Source of the DNA: Gammaproteobacteria bacterium
GTDB lineage: Bacteria; Pseudomonadota; Gammaproteobacteria; Chromatiales; Chromatiaceae
Length of the DNA: 40,837 bases
Assembly: GCA_009908845.1 (NCBI GenBank)
Contig: JAAAOQ010000091.1
Location: 1-40,837 of the forward strand
Direction of reading: 5' to 3'
The first letter of the stretch is position 1; each line of letters begins with the position of its first letter. Below, in pieces: positions 1-8,891 of the stretch. Made by a program: the position numbers and the translations under genes. Under the pieces are notes generated by a model that was not told the origin of the DNA, made no database searches, and saw only the letters and a list, made by a program, of their open reading frames with translations.

Positions 1-1716
1 GTCTTCGGTGTGCTCGAAGTAGAGGACCCGGGTCGAAAGGATGCCCCAGTCCGGGATCACCTTGCGGATCAACTCCGGCACCGTGCCCAAGTCTTCGCCG
101 ATGATCATGCAGCGGTTGCGGACGCTCTCGAGCGCAAGCACGCCGAGCAGCTCGTCGAGCGGGTAGGCGAGATAGGTGCCGGCCGTCGGCGGTGCCCCCT
201 CCGGGATCAGGAACAACCGCATCAGCCCCATCACGTGATCGATGCGCAAGCCCCCGGCGGCGCGCATATTGGCGCGCAGCTCGGCCGCGAAGGGCTCGTA
301 GCCGGCCTCGCGCAATGCGCCCGGATGCCAGGCCAGGACGTTCCAATTCTGCCCCTTGGGGCTGAAATCATCCGGCGGTGCACCGACGTGCACGCCCTGG
401 AGATAGAGGCCGGGCAGCACCCAGTGATCGGCGCCGTCCGGCGCGGCACCGACCGCGAGGTCCAGCAGCAGCCCCTGGGCCATGCCGAGCTCATCGCAAC
501 GGGCGCCGGCGGACTCGACCTGGGTCTGGGCGATCCACTGCAACCAGGCGAAGAAGTCGACGCGCTCGGCGTGCGCGCGCGCAAAGGCCGCGACCTCGTC
601 CGATCGCGGGTCATGATAGGCGGCCGGCCACTGGTGATCGCTCAGTTGGCCCTGCTCGGCGTCCGCGAAATGCTCGCTCAGCGCCTGGTAGATCGCGAAG
701 CGCTGCAGCGGCTCGCCTTGCTCATCGCAGAAGGCCTGGAAGGCGTCGGCATGTGGTCCCTCAGGATCGGCATGATGCTGCTGAAAGTGCTGGAACAGCA
801 GCGCGAGCGCCTTCAGTTTGGCCTCGGTGACCGCGGCATGATCGATCAGCGGCGCGTTGCGCAGCGCGCGCAGATGGGCCTTGAATTCATCACTGTCGAG
901 CAACGCCTGCGCGGCACTGCAGTCGGCCAGCTCGGCGACGGCTTCGACATCGATGTGCAGCGGATTGAGGAACCGTCGGCTCGACGGACCGTAGGGATCA
1001 CAACGCTCGGGCTGGGTCAGGAACAGCGCGTGCAGCGGGCTGAGCCCGACGGCGCCGGCCCCGGCGGCTGCGGCGATCTCGACCACTCGGTTGAGATCGG
1101 TGAAGTCGCCGATGCCCCAGTTGTGCGCGGATCTCAAGGCGGGAAGCTGGCTCACGAGACCCCAGTCACGCGCCGCTTCGGTCTGGTCTTGCTCCTCGGG
1201 TCGCCAGCAGCGACCTGGCGCGACGATGAACCGCGTCTGCGCCAGGACCCTGTGGTCCGGCGCCTCGATCCTGAGCTGGTGATACCCGAGATCCGCTGGC
1301 GGCGGCACGGCGAGGGCGCGGCGTTGCCAACGGCGCCCGGCGATCTCGCGCTCCGCGTCGATCGGGAGCGTGCTCAGATCGAGCTCGGCTTCGGCGGCTT
1401 CGCCCGATTCCTCGATGAGGACAACGCGTACTGTTCTTAACGACGGCGTCTCGGGCAGGCTCAGCCTGAGCCTTGGTGCCTCATCGCCCTGACGGTGCAC
1501 GACGACCGGGGCCAGCATGCGCTGCCATTCCTGGTCGATCGCCTGCGCGAGGCTGCGCGCCTCGGTCTCGACATCACCTGCGGCGACCCCGAGCGCCTGC
1601 AGCAGCGCCCGTCGGGTACCGTCCTCGGCCTGATGGATGCGTCCGTCGATATCCTCGTAGGAGGCGGCGATGCCGTAATGAGCGCAGAGGCGCTCGAGCT
1701 CCGGGTTTGCGCTCAT
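1..1716 (-). CDS. malQ: 4-alpha-glucanotransferase MalQ (partial, C-terminus beyond the window)
   Basis: Transfers alpha-1,4-glucan segments between malto-oligosaccharides in the cytoplasm (amylomaltase, GH77). The reverse strand reads open for 572 codons from ATG 1716 to the window edge without a stop. Visible family blocks include SRRFLNPLHIDVEAVAEL, the nucleophile region LRIDHVMGLMRLF and the acid/base block IIGEDLGTVP, then VIPDWGILSTRVLYFE at the edge. The N-terminal about 130 residues are the variable domain typical of bacterial MalQ. The start ATG overlaps the treZ stop by four bases (ATGA), which implies translational coupling. The neighbouring treZ, and probably a treY further left, suggest it reshapes glucans for trehalose production by the TreYZ route. 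Family assignment is secure; only the C-terminal end is missing. Confidence 0.95.
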   Translation of the reverse strand, partial: MSANPELERLCAHYGIAASYEDIDGRIHQAEDGTRRALLQALGVAAGDVETEARSLAQAIDQEWQRMLAPVVVHRQGDEAPRLRLSLPETPSLRTVRVVLIEESGEAAEAELDLSTLPIDAEREIAGRRWQRRALAVPPPADLGYHQLRIEAPDHRVLAQTRFIVAPGRCWRPEEQDQTEAARDWGLVSQLPALRSAHNWGIGDFTDLNRVVEIAAAAGAGAVGLSPLHALFLTQPERCDPYGPSSRRFLNPLHIDVEAVAELADCSAAQALLDSDEFKAHLRALRNAPLIDHAAVTEAKLKALALLFQHFQQHHADPEGPHADAFQAFCDEQGEPLQRFAIYQALSEHFADAEQGQLSDHQWPAAYHDPRSDEVAAFARAHAERVDFFAWLQWIAQTQVESAGARCDELGMAQGLLLDLAVGAAPDGADHWVLPGLYLQGVHVGAPPDDFSPKGQNWNVLAWHPGALREAGYEPFAAELRANMRAAGGLRIDHVMGLMRLFLIPEGAPPTAGTYLAYPLDELLGVLALESVRNRCMIIGEDLGTVPELIRKVIPDWGILSTRVLYFEHTED

Positions 1717-3662
1717 CGCTCGCTCGCCTCGGATGCCGGGTGCGTTGTCTCAGCCGGCTCGGCCTGGTGTCGGGTTTGGGGCTGGCTCTGGTCCGCGCGG
1801 TCGAGATGCCAGGCGACCGCCCAGGGCGGTAGACGCCGCTCAGCGAGCGCCTCGGCGAGGCCGGTCGGCTCCAGATAGAGGGCCTCGTCGGGCAGCGGCA
1901 GCGCGAGCGCCTCGCAGCGCCGCTCGGTGTCGCTGAGATTCGCCGTCAGGGTCAGCACGGCGCCGTCGCCGAGCCGCCACTGCACCTGGATGGCGCTGGT
2001 CGCGAAGGTCTCGAAACGGCTCTGACCCGGCTCGATCCCCGCCAGCCGGGGGAGGATCTCGCGGTGGCGCAACCGCAGCAGCTCCTGGTGGAAGTGCCGC
2101 CACTCCCGGTGCCGGGCGTCACGCTCGAGGGCCTCCCAAAGCAGCCGGCAGCGCTCGAAGGTCACCGGGTCGTTCGGGTCTGGGATGGACTCGCGTGCCT
2201 GCGGGTCGGCGAAGCGCTCGAAGCGCTGGAATTCGCGGCGACGTCCCTCGGTGACCGCATCGGCGAGGTCGTCGCCGAAGTCGCAGAAGAACAGGAACGG
2301 GGTTTCGGTCATGTATTCCTGCCCCATGAACAGCAATGGCGGCGAGGGCGCCAGCAGCATCACCGCGCTCAGCGCCCGCAGTGCCTCGGGGAAGGCGAGC
2401 GAGGCGATGCGCTCACCGAAGGCGCGATTGCCGATCTGATCATGGTTCTGCAGCAGGTTGATGAAGGCGCCGGGCGGAAGCCCCGCGCTGGGCTCGCCGC
2501 GCCGCGCGCCATCGTGGAACCGCGAGGGCTCGCCCTGATAGGCGAAGCCCTCGGCGAGGCAACGAGCCAGGAGACGGGCCGGCTCGGAACTGTAATCGCT
2601 GTAGTAGCCGTCCTGCTCGCCGGTCATCAGCACATGGGCGGCGTGATGGAAGTCGTCATTCCATTGTGCCTGATACCAGTAGGGCATGCCGCTCGGACGC
2701 CTGGCCAGGTAGCGCGAGCCATTGCGCTCGTTCTCGAGCACCAGATGCACCTGACGCCGCCTGCCGGGCCTTTCCTGAACCGCCCCGGCGAGCTCGGTGA
2801 GGATGTCCGGCTCGGAATCGTCCGCGATCGCATGCACCGCATCGAGACGCAGGCCGTCGAAGCGGAATTCCTCGAGCCAATAGAGCGCATTCTGGATAAA
2901 GAAGTCGCGCACCGAGCGGCTATCGGGTCCGTCGAAGTTGATCGCGGCCCCCCAAGGCGTCTGGTGCCGTTGGTTGAAGAACTGCGGCGCGAAGAGGTGC
3001 AGGTAGTTGCCCTCAGGTCCGAAGTGGTTGTAAACGACGTCGAGTAGGATCATCAGGCCACGGTCATGAGCAGCCTGCACCAAGGCCTTGAGGTCCTCGG
3101 GGCGGCCATAGCTGGCATCGGGCGCGAACGGCAGCACCCCGTCGTAACCCCAGTTGCGCTGACCCGGGAACGCGGCCAACGGCATCAGCTCCAGCGCCGT
3201 GACGCCCAGCTCGGCGAGCTGGTCCAGCCGCTTGATGGCACCGGCGAAGGTGCCCTCGGCCGAGAAGGTGCCGATGTGCAGCTCGTAGCAGACCGCCTCT
3301 TCCCAGGGCCGGCCACGCCAGGGCTCGCCGTCTGGCCAGCGGAAGGTATTGGGCTCGATGATCTCGCTGGGACCATGAACGCCGCTCGGCTGGAAGCGAG
3401 AGGCCGGGTCTGGCACGGTCTTTTGACCGTCGACGCGCTCACCGGCGATGCGGAAGGCGTAACGCATCCCGGGCCGAGCCTGATCGGTCCTCAGCTCGAG
3501 CCAGCCATCACCCGCGGTGTCCATCCTGAGGTCTTGTTCTTCATCGCCATCGAAGAGCCGCAGCACGACCTGATCGGCTGCAGGAGCCCAGAGACAGAAG
3601 CGCACACTGCCATCGGCTTGGCATTCGGCGCCAAAGGGCATCCGGAATTTCGAGGTCGACAT
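1713..3662 (-). CDS. treZ: Malto-oligosyltrehalose trehalohydrolase TreZ
   Basis: Hydrolyses malto-oligosyltrehalose to release free trehalose, the second step of the TreY/TreZ pathway, in the cytoplasm. The 649-aa product has an N-terminal CBM48-like beta domain (about residues 5-95) and a GH13 barrel. Catalytic blocks are FDGLRLDAVHAI (nucleophile Asp), VHLVLENERN (acid/base Glu) and LLQNHDQIGNRAFGE (transition-state Asp). The open frame extends 22 codons further upstream, but ATG 3662 is preferred: GGAG lies six bases upstream, and the protein then begins at MSTSKFRMPFG just before the conserved FGAE segment. It is followed by malQ with a 4-bp overlap, so the two are co-transcribed. It is divergent from treS across about 800 bp. 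Length is slightly above the family norm of about 600. Confidence 0.95.
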   Translation of the reverse strand: MSTSKFRMPFGAECQADGSVRFCLWAPAADQVVLRLFDGDEEQDLRMDTAGDGWLELRTDQARPGMRYAFRIAGERVDGQKTVPDPASRFQPSGVHGPSEIIEPNTFRWPDGEPWRGRPWEEAVCYELHIGTFSAEGTFAGAIKRLDQLAELGVTALELMPLAAFPGQRNWGYDGVLPFAPDASYGRPEDLKALVQAAHDRGLMILLDVVYNHFGPEGNYLHLFAPQFFNQRHQTPWGAAINFDGPDSRSVRDFFIQNALYWLEEFRFDGLRLDAVHAIADDSEPDILTELAGAVQERPGRRRQVHLVLENERNGSRYLARRPSGMPYWYQAQWNDDFHHAAHVLMTGEQDGYYSDYSSEPARLLARCLAEGFAYQGEPSRFHDGARRGEPSAGLPPGAFINLLQNHDQIGNRAFGERIASLAFPEALRALSAVMLLAPSPPLLFMGQEYMTETPFLFFCDFGDDLADAVTEGRRREFQRFERFADPQARESIPDPNDPVTFERCRLLWEALERDARHREWRHFHQELLRLRHREILPRLAGIEPGQSRFETFATSAIQVQWRLGDGAVLTLTANLSDTERRCEALALPLPDEALYLEPTGLAEALAERRLPPWAVAWHLDRADQSQPQTRHQAEPAETTHPASEASER

Positions 3663-4465
3663 CGCGGGCTCCATCGTTCGGGTTTCGGGGCAGGGCTCGC
3701 AGGCCATGTGCCTCCAGTCGCGCAGCATGTGCTGTGCCAGTCGGTCGACCCATCCGGAGGCCGTGCGCAGCGGGAACTGCCTGGACCTGCGCTCATTCCA
3801 AACAGGCCGCGATGGAGCCGGAGGGATGGGCGGACGGCGGGATCAACACGGCCTGAATCGCGCCGAGATCGGGTGCCGCGGTGCCGCGCGCGACCCTGCG
3901 CGCGACCCTGAGAGCGGAGCTTGATCGGGTGGGGGAGACCTGCTCCCCGGTGCGCGGAAGAAAGAGGCATCGGCCGCCCTGACCGGGAGGACAGGGTGAT
4001 TTCGCCCACTCCCTGGTTGCGATGCACCACCTGGGGCGCTAGCGCTGAACCCGATGCGCCGAGCAATGTCCGGAGGAGGCCAAACCGCTGCGCGAGACCC
4101 GGCTCCAGCGTTGGGGCGGGCCTCGCCTCGTCTGTGCTGCAGGCGCGGTAGCGGTGTACCGAGCCCGAATGCCGGTTTGAGCCCCTGCCTCAGAGCACCT
4201 GCCTAAGAGCCCCTGACGAAACGGCCGCTTGACTTGCGCAAGCTACTGATTTCACTTGCATGAAGGGGTCATTATGCAAGGGTCTCTAGGTATCGGTGCC
4301 GCAAGTCTCTGAGCCGCTGGCGCGGCCGTTGCAGGAGGCGGTCTTTGGGCGCTCGAACCGAAGCCCCTGTTCATCCTCCGCAAGAGCATCCTCAAGACGC
4401 CCGCGCGCTTCCTGCCAGATCGCGCGGCCCGTCGCCGATTGCCGAACCCGCTTCGTATCGTTGCT
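3663..4465. other. Long divergent treZ/treS intergenic region
   Basis: About 800 bp without a convincing gene; short open frames here have no recognisable product. Things visible are an immediate repeat of GCGCGACCCT near 3889-3910, a 6-bp-stem hairpin GGGGAG-ACCTG-CTCCCC at 3932-3948, and two and a half copies of a 14-bp unit (GCCCCTGCCTCAGA, GCACCTGCCTAAGA, GCCCCTGACGA) at 4181-4219. These are followed by the CTTGC inverted repeats described separately. Its size and position between two trehalose transcription units suggest a shared control region. That role is inference. Confidence 0.5.
4233..4280. promoter_or_regulatory. Candidate operator: paired CTTGC inverted repeats upstream of treS
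   Basis: A perfect 10-bp palindrome CTTGCGCAAG (4233-4242) is followed 12 bp later by CTTGCAT (4255-4261) and its exact inverse ATGCAAG (4274-4280), separated by 12 bp. The shared CTTGC half-site occurring three times with inverse partners looks like a dimeric regulator's binding region. The stretch is richer in AT than its surroundings. No regulator gene is adjacent and no known consensus was matched, so the function is inferred from geometry only. Confidence 0.4.
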
Positions 4466-7400
4466 ATGCCTGAGCCTGCCGATCACGATTCCAGCGCTTC
4501 CGACCCGCTGTGGTACAAGGACGCGATCATCTATCAGACCCACGTCAAGGCCTTCTTCGACAACAATGGCGACGGCACCGGCGATTTCCGCGGGCTGACC
4601 GCGAAGCTCGACTACATCCAGGCGCTTGGGGTCAATGCGATCTGGCTGCTGCCGTTCTATCCGTCGCCGATGCGCGATGACGGCTATGACATTTCCGACT
4701 ATCGCAATGTCCATCCGGCCTATGGCACGCGTGCTGACTTCCGCCGTTTCATCGATGCGGCGCACCGTCGCGGCATCCGGGTGATCGTCGAGCTGATCAT
4801 CAACCACACCTCCGATCAGCACCCCTGGTTCCAGGCTGCGCGCCGTGCGCCACGGGGCTCGAGCAAGCGCAATTTCTACGTCTGGAGCGACGACGACGGC
4901 CGCTTCTCCGAGACCCGGATCATCTTCACCGACAGCGAGGCCTCGAACTGGACCTGGGACCCGGTCGCCGAGCAGTACTACTGGCACCGGTTCTTCTCGC
5001 ATCAGCCGGACCTGAACCACAACAACCCGCAGGTGGTGAAGGCGGTGACCCGGGTGATGCGGTTCTGGCTCGACCTTGGCGTCGATGGACTGCGGCTTGA
5101 CGCGATCCCGTATCTGTGCGTGCGCGATGGCACCAGCAACGAGAATCTCCCGGAGACCCATGCGGTCATCAAGCAGATGCGCGCGGTGGTCGATGCCCAT
5201 TACGCGAACCGGATGTTCCTGGCCGAGGCCAACCAATGGCCCGAGGACGTGCGCGACTACTTCGGCGACAGCGATGAGTGCCACGTCTGCTATCACTTCC
5301 CACTGATGCCGCGTATGTACATGGCCTTGGCCCAGGAGGACCGGCATCCGGTCGTCGAGATCATGGAGCAGACCCCCGAGATCCCGGCCGATTGTCAGTG
5401 GGCGCTGTTCCTGCGCAATCACGACGAGCTGACCCTGGAGATGGTCAGCGACCGTGAGCGCGACTACATGTACCAGACCTACGCCACCGATCCGCGCATG
5501 CGGGTCAACGTCGGCATCCGCCGGCGGCTGGCACCACTGCTCGACAATGACCCGAGCAAGATCCGGCTGATGTACAGCCTGCTGCTGTCGATGCCCGGCG
5601 CGCCGATCCTCTACTACGGCGACGAGCTCGGGATGGGCGACAACATCTACCTGGGCGACCGCAATGCGGTGCGCACGCCGATGCAATGGACCCCCGACCG
5701 CAACGCCGGATTCTCGCGCGCCGATCCGGAGCAGCTCTATCTTCCGCCGGTGATGGATGCCGTCTATGGCTATCAGTCGGTCAATGTCGAGGCGCAGTCG
5801 CGCTCGGCCTCGTCGCTACTGAACTGGATGCGCCGGATCATCGAGGTGCGCAAGGCGCACCGGGTGTTCGGCCGCGGCAGCATCGAGTTCCTGCATCCGG
5901 GCAACCGCAAGGTGCTGGCCTATGTGCGCGAATCGACCGACGCCGACCCCATCCCGGAGGAGGCGCGGGACAAGCACGAGGTCGTGCTCTGCGTTGCCAA
6001 TCTGGCGCACGGCGCGCAGCCGGTCGAGCTCGATCTGGCCCGCTTTCAGGGACGGGTCCCGATCGAACTGCTCGGTCGAACCCCTTTCCCGCCGATCGGC
6101 GAGCTGCCGTATCTACTGACGCTGTCCGGCCATGGCTTCTACTGGTTCCTGCTCTCCGAGGAGGAGCATGCCCCGGCTTGGCATGATGAGCGTGTGCCGG
6201 CGCCGCGGCTTGCGACGCTGGTGCTGCCTGAAGGCTGGCGGAGCCTGGAGCCAGAGCGCGCCAAGCGACCTGAGCCGGCCCGGCGCGCCTTGACGCTTCT
6301 CCAAGAGCGGGTCCTTCCTGGCTACCTCGGCCCTGGCTTGCAGCTCATCGCCGACGGCCAGCTGATGGCCGATGGCGCTAGGCTGCGAGCGACTCAGCTC
6401 AGCGCGATCGAACCCTGGCGGGATTGGCTCATGACGCTGGTCACGATCGACCTCGCCGACGGCAGCCAGGCGCAGCTCTGGCTCCCCCTATGGCTGGTAT
6501 GGCAGACCGGCGAGACCGAACTGACCGCTGCGCCACCGGCGGCGACGACGCTCTCACGGGTGCGACGGCACGCGATGCCGGGTCTGCTCTGCGACGCACT
6601 CGCGGACCAGCGTTTCCTGCATGCGATGCTCGAGCTCATCGGTGGTCAGGGCGAGATCCCGCTCGGGGAGGGGGTGCTCGTCGGTGAGGCCACGACGGCC
6701 TATCAGCGCTTGACCGCCGACTGTGCCGGGGAGCCCGTGCAGATCCCGCGCGAGGATTACGGCCACAGCGCCGCCCTCGGCGATCGACTCTTGCTGCAGC
6801 GGCGACCCTTTGACCCAGGGGACCGCGGGGCCGCCGGTGGCGGGCAGGACGCGGCTATTGAGATCCGACGCTATCTGACCGAGGTCGCCGGCTTCGCCAA
6901 CACGCCCGCGTTGGCCGGCTCCATCCGCTTCCGCAGTGGCTCGGGCACAGCGTACCCGGTCGCCGTCCTCGAGGAATATGTCCACAACCAAGGCCATCTG
7001 CGGAGCTTCACCCTCGAGCTGCTCGCGCGCCTCTGCGCGGCCTGTGGCGTCCACACCGAGGTCTGGTGGCACGACGCCGCGTATCGCGGCTACGAGACAC
7101 TGATCGCTACCCTCGGTCGCCGCTTGGCAGAGCTGCATCGTGCGCTCGCGGGCACAGAGCGAAACGGAGACCTGAATGCGGCTTTTGTACCGGAGCCGAT
7201 TTCCGCGCAGGACCTCAGCGCCTGGGCGGATTGGCTTGCACGAGACATCGAGCGGACGCTGACGCGGCTGCAGCATGCGCGCGATCGGCTACCGGAGGCG
7301 CTGCAATCGCTAGCCGAGACCCTGTTGTCACGACCGGGGGCATTGCGGTATCCCACCTCCGCGCTCGCCAACATCGGTTGCGATGGCCTACGCACCCGCG

Positions 7401-7945
7401 TCCACGGCGATCCCGCACTGAACCGGGTATTGGTTGCCGAGAACGATATCCTGTTCGTCGGATTCGGCGGAGACTGGCGGGCGACCCCCGAATCAAAGCA
7501 GGATAAGCATTGCCCGCTGACCGATGTCGCGCGGGTGGTGCGCTCGTTCCACGAGGTAGCCGATGAGGCGGCGCAGGCCGCCTGTGTGGACCAAGCCTTT
7601 GTGGGCCAAGCAAGCAAGGCACAACGCCAGCCCGTCGTCGATGCGATCGGCGTCTGGCGCTCGCGCATCACGCGCCGTTTCCTCAACGGCTATCGAGAGA
7701 CCACAGGATCGCTGCCAACGCACGCATCGGCGCAACAAGCCGCTTCCCAGCAGCAGCGCGACCAGGACGCCGCGCTGACCCAGCTCTGGGCGCTCCATGG
7801 TGCCGCTGTCCGCCTACGGGAAACGCTCGAAGACCATCAATCGACGAGCGAGCCGAGTCAGCCAATGGCGAGACAAAGGACGGGGCAGGCGACCGGGGAG
7901 GCGATGCGGGTGCTCCTTGGCCTAGCGCACCAGGAGCACTGGTAA
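4466..7945 (+). CDS. treS: Trehalose synthase TreS fused to a degenerate maltokinase domain
   Basis: The N-terminal about 550 residues are maltose alpha-D-glucosyltransferase (GH13), which interconverts maltose and trehalose. It opens with SDPLWYKDAIIYQTHVKAF and carries D212 (DGLRLDAIPYL), E254 (LAEANQWPED) and D320 (LRNHDELTL). The remaining about 580 residues align with the maltokinase (Mak/Pep2) partner common in TreS fusions, including ALGDRLLL, EIRRYLTE, FTLELLARL and PLTDVARVVRSF. Several kinase motifs are altered: Gln778 sits where the ATP-site lysine of LILKLFRR is expected, HGDPALNRVL (from H980) replaces HGDYHLGQVL, and GFGGDW (999-1004) replaces DFEGEP. The usual ELNNRPDW-type C-terminus is absent. 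The kinase half is therefore probably inactive. ATG 4466 is chosen over TTG 4439 because family homology starts just after it. Total 1159 aa. Confidence 0.93.
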   Translation: MPEPADHDSSASDPLWYKDAIIYQTHVKAFFDNNGDGTGDFRGLTAKLDYIQALGVNAIWLLPFYPSPMRDDGYDISDYRNVHPAYGTRADFRRFIDAAHRRGIRVIVELIINHTSDQHPWFQAARRAPRGSSKRNFYVWSDDDGRFSETRIIFTDSEASNWTWDPVAEQYYWHRFFSHQPDLNHNNPQVVKAVTRVMRFWLDLGVDGLRLDAIPYLCVRDGTSNENLPETHAVIKQMRAVVDAHYANRMFLAEANQWPEDVRDYFGDSDECHVCYHFPLMPRMYMALAQEDRHPVVEIMEQTPEIPADCQWALFLRNHDELTLEMVSDRERDYMYQTYATDPRMRVNVGIRRRLAPLLDNDPSKIRLMYSLLLSMPGAPILYYGDELGMGDNIYLGDRNAVRTPMQWTPDRNAGFSRADPEQLYLPPVMDAVYGYQSVNVEAQSRSASSLLNWMRRIIEVRKAHRVFGRGSIEFLHPGNRKVLAYVRESTDADPIPEEARDKHEVVLCVANLAHGAQPVELDLARFQGRVPIELLGRTPFPPIGELPYLLTLSGHGFYWFLLSEEEHAPAWHDERVPAPRLATLVLPEGWRSLEPERAKRPEPARRALTLLQERVLPGYLGPGLQLIADGQLMADGARLRATQLSAIEPWRDWLMTLVTIDLADGSQAQLWLPLWLVWQTGETELTAAPPAATTLSRVRRHAMPGLLCDALADQRFLHAMLELIGGQGEIPLGEGVLVGEATTAYQRLTADCAGEPVQIPREDYGHSAALGDRLLLQRRPFDPGDRGAAGGGQDAAIEIRRYLTEVAGFANTPALAGSIRFRSGSGTAYPVAVLEEYVHNQGHLRSFTLELLARLCAACGVHTEVWWHDAAYRGYETLIATLGRRLAELHRALAGTERNGDLNAAFVPEPISAQDLSAWADWLARDIERTLTRLQHARDRLPEALQSLAETLLSRPGALRYPTSALANIGCDGLRTRVHGDPALNRVLVAENDILFVGFGGDWRATPESKQDKHCPLTDVARVVRSFHEVADEAAQAACVDQAFVGQASKAQRQPVVDAIGVWRSRITRRFLNGYRETTGSLPTHASAQQAASQQQRDQDAALTQLWALHGAAVRLRETLEDHQSTSEPSQPMARQRTGQATGEAMRVLLGLAHQEHW

Positions 7946-7970
7946 CCCTGGGGAGCACTGGTAACCCTGG
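7933..7970 (+). repeat. Perfect 19-bp tandem duplication over the treS stop codon
   Basis: GGAGCACTGGTAACCCTGG occurs at 7933-7951 and again immediately at 7952-7970 without a mismatch. The treS TAA stop (7943-7945) lies in the first copy. The second copy carries a duplicate of the stop region that is never translated. It runs into an imperfect hairpin (CCCTG...CAGGG, 7965-7980) that overlaps the pncA stop and could serve as a weak bidirectional terminator. No T-tract follows. Replication slippage is the simplest origin. Confidence 0.85.
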
Positions 7971-7974
7971 CCGG

Positions 7975-8676
7975 TCAGGGCTTGCTGTCGGCGCGACCAG
8001 GGTGGCAACGAACCTGGTCGGCCGCGATGATCTTGACGCCTTTGGATTCGAGCTCAGTGCGGACCTCGTCATCATTGGCCGGGTCGACCGGACGGGTGAG
8101 GTCCCAGATGAAATGGGTCGAGAAACCTTCCTCTACGGCGTCGCGCGCCGTCCAACGCACACAGACGTCACGTGCAAGACCGCAGCAAAAGAGGCTGTCG
8201 ATGCCCCGCTCACGCAGATAGCCGCCGAGACCGGTCGGCGGGCGCTCGCCGTTAGGGTTGCGATTGTCGCGCAGGCCGCTATAGGAGTCCGTCTCCGGAT
8301 CAGCCCCCTTGCGGATGATGGATACTAGCCGCTCTGTCGGCAGAGCGGAGTGCAATTGAGCGCCGGGGCTACCCTGGAGACAGTGGTCTGGCCAGAGTAT
8401 CTGTTGCTGTCCGTTGAGGGTGACGGTCTCGAAAGGCCTTTTGCTGTGATGGGCCGAAGCGAAGGACTTGTGACCGGGCGGATGCCAGTCCTGGCTGGCG
8501 ACCTGGACGGCGAAGAGACCCGCGTTCATCAGGGCGCCGATCGGGGCGATCAGCTCGTCCTCGATGGACCCCGATTCGGTCTGCACCGGTAAGGCCCCGC
8601 CCGGCATGAAATCGGGCTGCATGTCGACGATCAGTAGCGCACTGCGGTTCGGATCGAGATGGATGGGTTGTTTCAT
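7975..8676 (-). CDS. pncA: Nicotinamidase (isochorismatase-fold)
   Basis: Deamidates nicotinamide to nicotinate for NAD salvage in the cytoplasm. From ATG 8676 the protein is 233 aa. It shows the catalytic triad of the family: Asp18 in LLIVDMQPDF, Lys in SIIRKGADP and Cys in CCGLARDVCVRWTA. The metal-site region is SQDWHPPGHKSFA. These match the PncA subgroup rather than a generic cysteine hydrolase. The open frame can begin four codons upstream at a TTG, but the ATG is preferred; neither has a strong Shine-Dalgarno. It is convergent with treS and divergent from the ZIP transporter gene. It stands alone as a probable monocistronic unit. Confidence 0.93.
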   Translation of the reverse strand: MKQPIHLDPNRSALLIVDMQPDFMPGGALPVQTESGSIEDELIAPIGALMNAGLFAVQVASQDWHPPGHKSFASAHHSKRPFETVTLNGQQQILWPDHCLQGSPGAQLHSALPTERLVSIIRKGADPETDSYSGLRDNRNPNGERPPTGLGGYLRERGIDSLFCCGLARDVCVRWTARDAVEEGFSTHFIWDLTRPVDPANDDEVRTELESKGVKIIAADQVRCHPGRADSKP

Positions 8677-8891
8677 GCTGGTCGCCAACCAATCGGTGGT
8701 GTTAAGTGATCGTTCACGAGCTCACAGCTCGGAGTCGGCGAGACCGTCTAGGGTCTCCGGCGCTTGCCGGCACCCGGAACAGCAGCCGAATCCGGCCGCC
8801 GTTGCGCTGCGGCTCGCAGTGGACCTGGCCGGATCAATGCATGGCCGATGCCAACCGAACACCGACTCAGACCAAGCGGAGGCTTATAGAG

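Noticed and set aside
10-1440. 476-codon plus-strand open frame
   Set aside because: It is antisense to malQ, whose reverse-strand translation has clear GH77 motifs. High GC produces long opposite-strand frames.
4286-5686. 466-codon minus-strand open frame
   Set aside because: Antisense shadow of treS with a Val/His/Arg/Asp-rich composition and no family motifs.
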